Source: Phycisphaerae bacterium (GTDB taxonomy: Bacteria > Planctomycetota > Phycisphaerae > UBA1845 > Fen-1342). From it: a stretch of DNA of 8,550 bases. The stretch is from assembly GCA_026984555.1 (NCBI GenBank), contig JALSRY010000617.1, positions 1-8,550 on the forward strand. The letters run 5' to 3'. Positions 5,810-8,550 of the stretch are shown here, in pieces. A program made the translations under genes and the position numbers. The notes beneath the pieces are model-generated. The model was not told where the DNA came from and did not search any database. It worked only from the letters and a program-made list of their open reading frames with translations. How positions within the stretch are numbered: the first letter of the stretch is position 1; every line of letters begins with the position of its first letter.

Positions 5810-8311
5810 GTGCTGGCGACTTTCATCCTGACCGAGCCGATGCTGCTGGCCGCTGCGCTGGGTGTCCTGGCGTCGGCGGGGTGGCTGGCGCGCCGGCGGA
5901 AACGCGCTGGCAGGCGCGACGTGCTCGCCGCCGCGGCGGGCGCGGGGCTCGGGCTGGTTGCCGGCGTGCTGCTGGCGCTGGCGGGTACACCCGCCGCGGG
6001 GGCGATGCTCTTCGTGCTCGCGCTGTCGGCGGCGGTGGCGTTGGCCGTCGTCACGTACCGGGCCGAGGCGGATCGGCTGAGTCGGCGCGCGGCGCGGGTG
6101 TGCACGGCGGCACGAGCGGTCGTGTGGGTCGTGCTCCTGGTGCTCCTGGCCCGCCCGCAGTGGTCTTCGTCGGTCATCGAGTGGGACAAGCCGTTGCTCG
6201 AGGTCGTGCTGGACGATTCCCGTTCGATGGCCATTGTCGACCGTGGCCGCGCCGACGGCCGCAGCCGGGCCCAAGTCGCGAACCGGGCGCTCGATGCGGC
6301 GCGTGCCCGGCTTGCGCAACTGGAGCGGTATTACGAGCTGCACTTCGTCAACGTGGGGGACGGCGACGCGGGTGAGGGCTGGAGGATCGTCCCGCGTGCG
6401 CCCGCATCCCCGCTGGCGGCGGCGCTGCGACGTGCGGGGCAAAGTCGATCGACGCACGGCGGGCCGCCGATCGCGATTGTGCTGGTCAGTGATGGGGCGG
6501 AAAACGTGGTCGGCCCGGACGCGCTGCGCGAAGTGGGACGCGAGCTGGCGGCCCAGAAAACGGCGCTGCTTGCGCTGGGTGTCGGGCCGGCGGCGGGATC
6601 GACACCGATGGTGCAGATCGAGCCGCTGGTGGTACCGGGGCGGGTCGGTTCGCGCGATCGGCTGCGTGTCCCGGTGGTCGCGCGTGTCGAGGGCTGCGCC
6701 GGACGGAAACTGCACGTTTCGGTCGCCTGGGGCGACCGGACCGCCGCCGAGCGGGACGTTTCCGTTCGCAACGATCCTGCGCAGCTCGACGAGGAATTCG
6801 AGCTGCGCCCGCCGGGGGTGGGGCTGCATCGACTCAGCGCCGTCGTGCGGTTGCCGGCGGAGCTTGGCGGTGAACCGTTTGAAACGTCGGCGATCGTCGA
6901 TGTCCGCGACGACCGCATCCACGTTCTGCTGGTCGAGGCGCAACCGCGCAACGCGATGGCGTTTGCCGTGCGGGCGATTGCGGGGGATGCACGTTTCGAC
7001 GTGAGCCAGCGTTTGTTGCTCGCGGCCGGACCGGGGACCTCCGCGGGACGGTCGCCGATCGCCTGGGGCGATTACGACGTGGTCGTGCTGGGGGCGGTGC
7101 CAGCGCGACGGCTCGGGCGAGACAACGTCACACACCTCGCGGACGCGGTACGCGATGGGGGAGTCGGCTTGCTGCTGGCCGGCGGGCGGACACTGTTTCA
7201 CGACACGGCGTATAACGGTTCGCTGATCGAAGAGATCAGTCCCTGCGAGTTTCGCGCCCGGAAGCCGCCCGACGACTACCGGCCCCGATGGCGACCGACC
7301 CGCGCAGGGCTGCGCCACCCCGTGCTGCGTGGCATCGGTCAAGGCGCGCCGGGGGACGTGTGGGATCGGCTCCCCCCGCTGGGTGGTGCGGCGCGGTTCG
7401 GATCGCTCAAGCCGCTGGCGGTCGTCCTGGCGACCGATGCCGACGGCCGGCCGCTGCTGGTCGCCCAGGAGGCCGGTCGCGGTCGGGTGCTTGCCGCCGC
7501 TTGGGACAGCATCTGGCCATGGGCGCTCGCGTCCGACGAGGGATTGGCGGTGCATCACCAGCTTTGGCGGCAGATGTTGGCGTGGCTGGCCAACCGGCGG
7601 CCGATCGCGTGGATCGTGACCGACCGCTCGGACTACGCTCGGGACGCGCTGGCGACGGGTCGGCAGATCGTGCGGATTCGGGCCGGACTCAGCGGAGGAC
7701 AAGGCACGGGTGCCGAAACGCAACCCGCGACGACGTTTCGGGCGAGTTTACGCCTGCGCCGCACCGCTCCGATGGCGCGCGTGCCGGGTTCGCTGCCCGC
7801 GGCGCGGTCCGGCCAGGCGTCCGCTCCCTCCCGCGGGCGGGCGCGCGAGGAACCGCGAATGGTCGTGTTGCGGCGTGAGGGCGACGACTGGGTTGCCGAT
7901 CTGCCGCGCGACCTGCCGGCGGGGTTGGCGTTCGGGGCGGGCACCTACGCGCTGGAGCTGACGATCGAGCGTGTGGGTGGTGAGCGCGGACCGGGTGTCG
8001 AACACGATGTATTCACGGCTCGCACGAGTTTCGCCGTGCGCGCGGTGGACCTGGAAATGACCGAACCCACCGCGAACCTGACGCTCTTGCGCGAGTTGGC
8101 CGCCGTGACGCGGCCCGTCGGCGGGGAATACCATCCGGTGCAGGAGGTGGCGGGTGTCGCGGCGGAGCTGTTGCAACACGACCAGCGGCGGCGGATCGAA
8201 CACCGCACGCGCTACGACCCTGTCGCCCGGCGTCCGTGGGTGCTGTTCGTGATCGTGATCGCGGCGTTGACGACCGAATGGGTCATTCGCAAGCGGGGCG
8301 GTCTGGCGTGA
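5810..8311 (+). CDS. Membrane-anchored VWA-domain protein with degenerate glutamine-amidotransferase-like domain
   Basis: An 833-residue protein of a type I associate with planctomycetes. Hydrophobic segments occur near 11-26, 38-59, 64-82 and 101-114. A VWA domain follows, with a MIDAS-like DDSRS (Asp135, Ser137, Ser139) and VSDGAEN (226-232, Asp228), suggesting metal-dependent protein binding. Residues about 270-365 look like a beta-sandwich. About 368-590 resemble a class I GATase-like fold: VLLVEAQPRNAMAF at 372, DYDVVVLGA at 421, and GGVGLLLAGG at 450, where a nucleophilic Cys would be expected but none is present. A second beta-rich region (about 640-745) has a low-complexity Arg/Ala/Ser linker near 650-682. 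A C-terminal membrane segment (807-822) ends EWVIRKRGGLA. Start GTG 5810 has a weak GGA upstream; ATG 5840 is the alternative. Relatives usually sit beside MoxR ATPase, DUF58 and BatA-like genes, none of which are here. The function is unknown; a scaffold or envelope-complex role is inference. Confidence 0.82.
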   Translation: MLATFILTEPMLLAAALGVLASAGWLARRRKRAGRRDVLAAAAGAGLGLVAGVLLALAGTPAAGAMLFVLALSAAVALAVVTYRAEADRLSRRAARVCTAARAVVWVVLLVLLARPQWSSSVIEWDKPLLEVVLDDSRSMAIVDRGRADGRSRAQVANRALDAARARLAQLERYYELHFVNVGDGDAGEGWRIVPRAPASPLAAALRRAGQSRSTHGGPPIAIVLVSDGAENVVGPDALREVGRELAAQKTALLALGVGPAAGSTPMVQIEPLVVPGRVGSRDRLRVPVVARVEGCAGRKLHVSVAWGDRTAAERDVSVRNDPAQLDEEFELRPPGVGLHRLSAVVRLPAELGGEPFETSAIVDVRDDRIHVLLVEAQPRNAMAFAVRAIAGDARFDVSQRLLLAAGPGTSAGRSPIAWGDYDVVVLGAVPARRLGRDNVTHLADAVRDGGVGLLLAGGRTLFHDTAYNGSLIEEISPCEFRARKPPDDYRPRWRPTRAGLRHPVLRGIGQGAPGDVWDRLPPLGGAARFGSLKPLAVVLATDADGRPLLVAQEAGRGRVLAAAWDSIWPWALASDEGLAVHHQLWRQMLAWLANRRPIAWIVTDRSDYARDALATGRQIVRIRAGLSGGQGTGAETQPATTFRASLRLRRTAPMARVPGSLPAARSGQASAPSRGRAREEPRMVVLRREGDDWVADLPRDLPAGLAFGAGTYALELTIERVGGERGPGVEHDVFTARTSFAVRAVDLEMTEPTANLTLLRELAAVTRPVGGEYHPVQEVAGVAAELLQHDQRRRIEHRTRYDPVARRPWVLFVIVIAALTTEWVIRKRGGLA

Positions 8312-8331
8312 GGGTGGGGAGCGCGCCGGGC

Positions 8332-8354
8332 ATCGAGGTCGCGATTGCCTTGGG
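8332..8354. repeat. 23-bp direct repeat, left copy, flanking the palindromic array
   Basis: This stretch begins ATCGAGGTCGCGATTGCC and recurs at 8517-8539 with 22 of 23 bases identical (T at 8350 against C at 8535). It lies 20 nt after the stop of the VWA protein gene. The pair brackets all four palindromic repeats. Confidence 0.85.
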
Positions 8355-8366
8355 TGCTTCGGGCCG

Positions 8367-8515
8367 TCCACCGGATGCAATCCGGTGCCACAGGGCAACG
8401 GGAGTTCCACCGGATGGAATCCGGTGCCACAGGGGATGGGGAGATTCCACCGGATGCAATCCGGTGCCACAGGGCATCGGGGGAGGTCCACCGGATGGAA
8501 TCCGGAGCCACAGGA
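8367..8515. repeat. Array of four 29-bp palindromic (REP-like) repeats
   Basis: Four near-identical 29-bp units start at 8367, 8406, 8446 and 8487 (intervals 39, 40, 41 bp), with spacers of 10, 11 and 12 bp. The core is a perfect inverted repeat, CACCGGAT-3 nt-ATCCGGTG, followed by CCACAGG. The 3-nt centre alternates GCA, GGA, GCA, GGA, and the first and third spacers resemble each other (both begin CA-CGGG), which suggests duplication of a two-unit block of about 80 bp. Copy 4 has one stem change (T to A in its right arm) and ends CAGGA rather than CAGGG. The block lies downstream of the VWA protein gene and could act as a terminator or mRNA-stabilising structure. On the minus strand it reads through as spurious GTGFHPVE-like peptides, which should not be annotated as genes. 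Confidence 0.9.
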
Positions 8516-8516
8516 T

Positions 8517-8539
8517 ATCGAGGTCGCGATTGCCCTGGG
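8517..8539. repeat. 23-bp direct repeat, right copy
   Basis: Second copy of the sequence at 8332-8354 (22 of 23 identical), beginning 2 nt after the last palindromic unit. Since the window ends 11 nt later, it may be the start of another repeat period rather than a simple flank. Confidence 0.85.
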
Positions 8540-8550
8540 GGAGCGCGGAA

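Noticed and set aside
4108..7723. Long minus-strand frames of 708 and 660 codons opposite arcC, usp and the VWA gene
   Set aside because: They are antisense to three genes with clear family motifs, have biased composition, and show no recognisable domain.
7748..8511. Minus-strand genes reading through the repeats (GTGFHPVE or APDSIRW repeat peptides)
   Set aside because: They are translations of the palindromic DNA repeat plus the antisense of the VWA gene; the repetition follows the DNA unit, not a protein domain.
8367..8515. CRISPR array
   Set aside because: Repeats are 29 bp, but the spacers are only 10-12 bp and partly similar to each other, the units are strong palindromes, and no cas gene is present.

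Overview
The window reads as GC-rich bacterial chromosome carrying mostly housekeeping genes. The likely source is a member of the Planctomycetota, perhaps a Phycisphaerae-like lineage. This rests on three things: the sequence of the L34 protein, the GMGGVLDVLDS form of the CdsA signature, and the large membrane protein combining a VWA domain with a degenerate glutamine-amidotransferase-like domain, a type I associate with planctomycetes. The assignment is inference; no rRNA or other strong marker is present. All supported genes lie on the + strand.

Layout. Positions 1-87 hold what may be the last codons of an unidentified gene. Then come a good sigma70-type promoter (200-228) and a short rpmH gene (ribosomal protein L34, 315-449). 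No rnpA follows; instead there is a stretch of about 500 bases with no convincing gene, which contains a perfect 8-bp hairpin and ends in a plausible promoter (845-873). Next is a compact cluster: purA (adenylosuccinate synthetase), uppS (undecaprenyl diphosphate synthase, 2 nt after purA) and cdsA (CDP-diacylglycerol synthase, 32 nt after uppS). It joins AMP synthesis to the lipid-carrier and phospholipid-precursor steps of envelope synthesis. The dxr and rseP genes that often follow uppS-cdsA are absent.

After a 260-nt gap with weak promoter-like elements comes a second group. It holds a carbamate kinase (arcC-type), a single-domain universal stress protein with a strong ribosome binding site, and a GTG-started 833-residue membrane protein with N-terminal membrane segments, a VWA domain, a GATase-like domain without a visible nucleophile, and a C-terminal membrane anchor. 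The kinase has no arginine deiminase or ornithine carbamoyltransferase beside it, and the VWA protein lacks its usual MoxR/DUF58/BatA-type neighbours.

The right end (8332-8539) is non-coding. Four copies of a 29-bp palindromic repeat, spaced 39-41 bp apart, lie between two copies of a 23-bp direct repeat. The array has an internal two-unit alternation, looks like an interspersed REP-like family, and may continue beyond the window. It is the most unusual structure here. I see no CRISPR, transposase, tRNA, rRNA, or clear novel defence or biosynthetic system.
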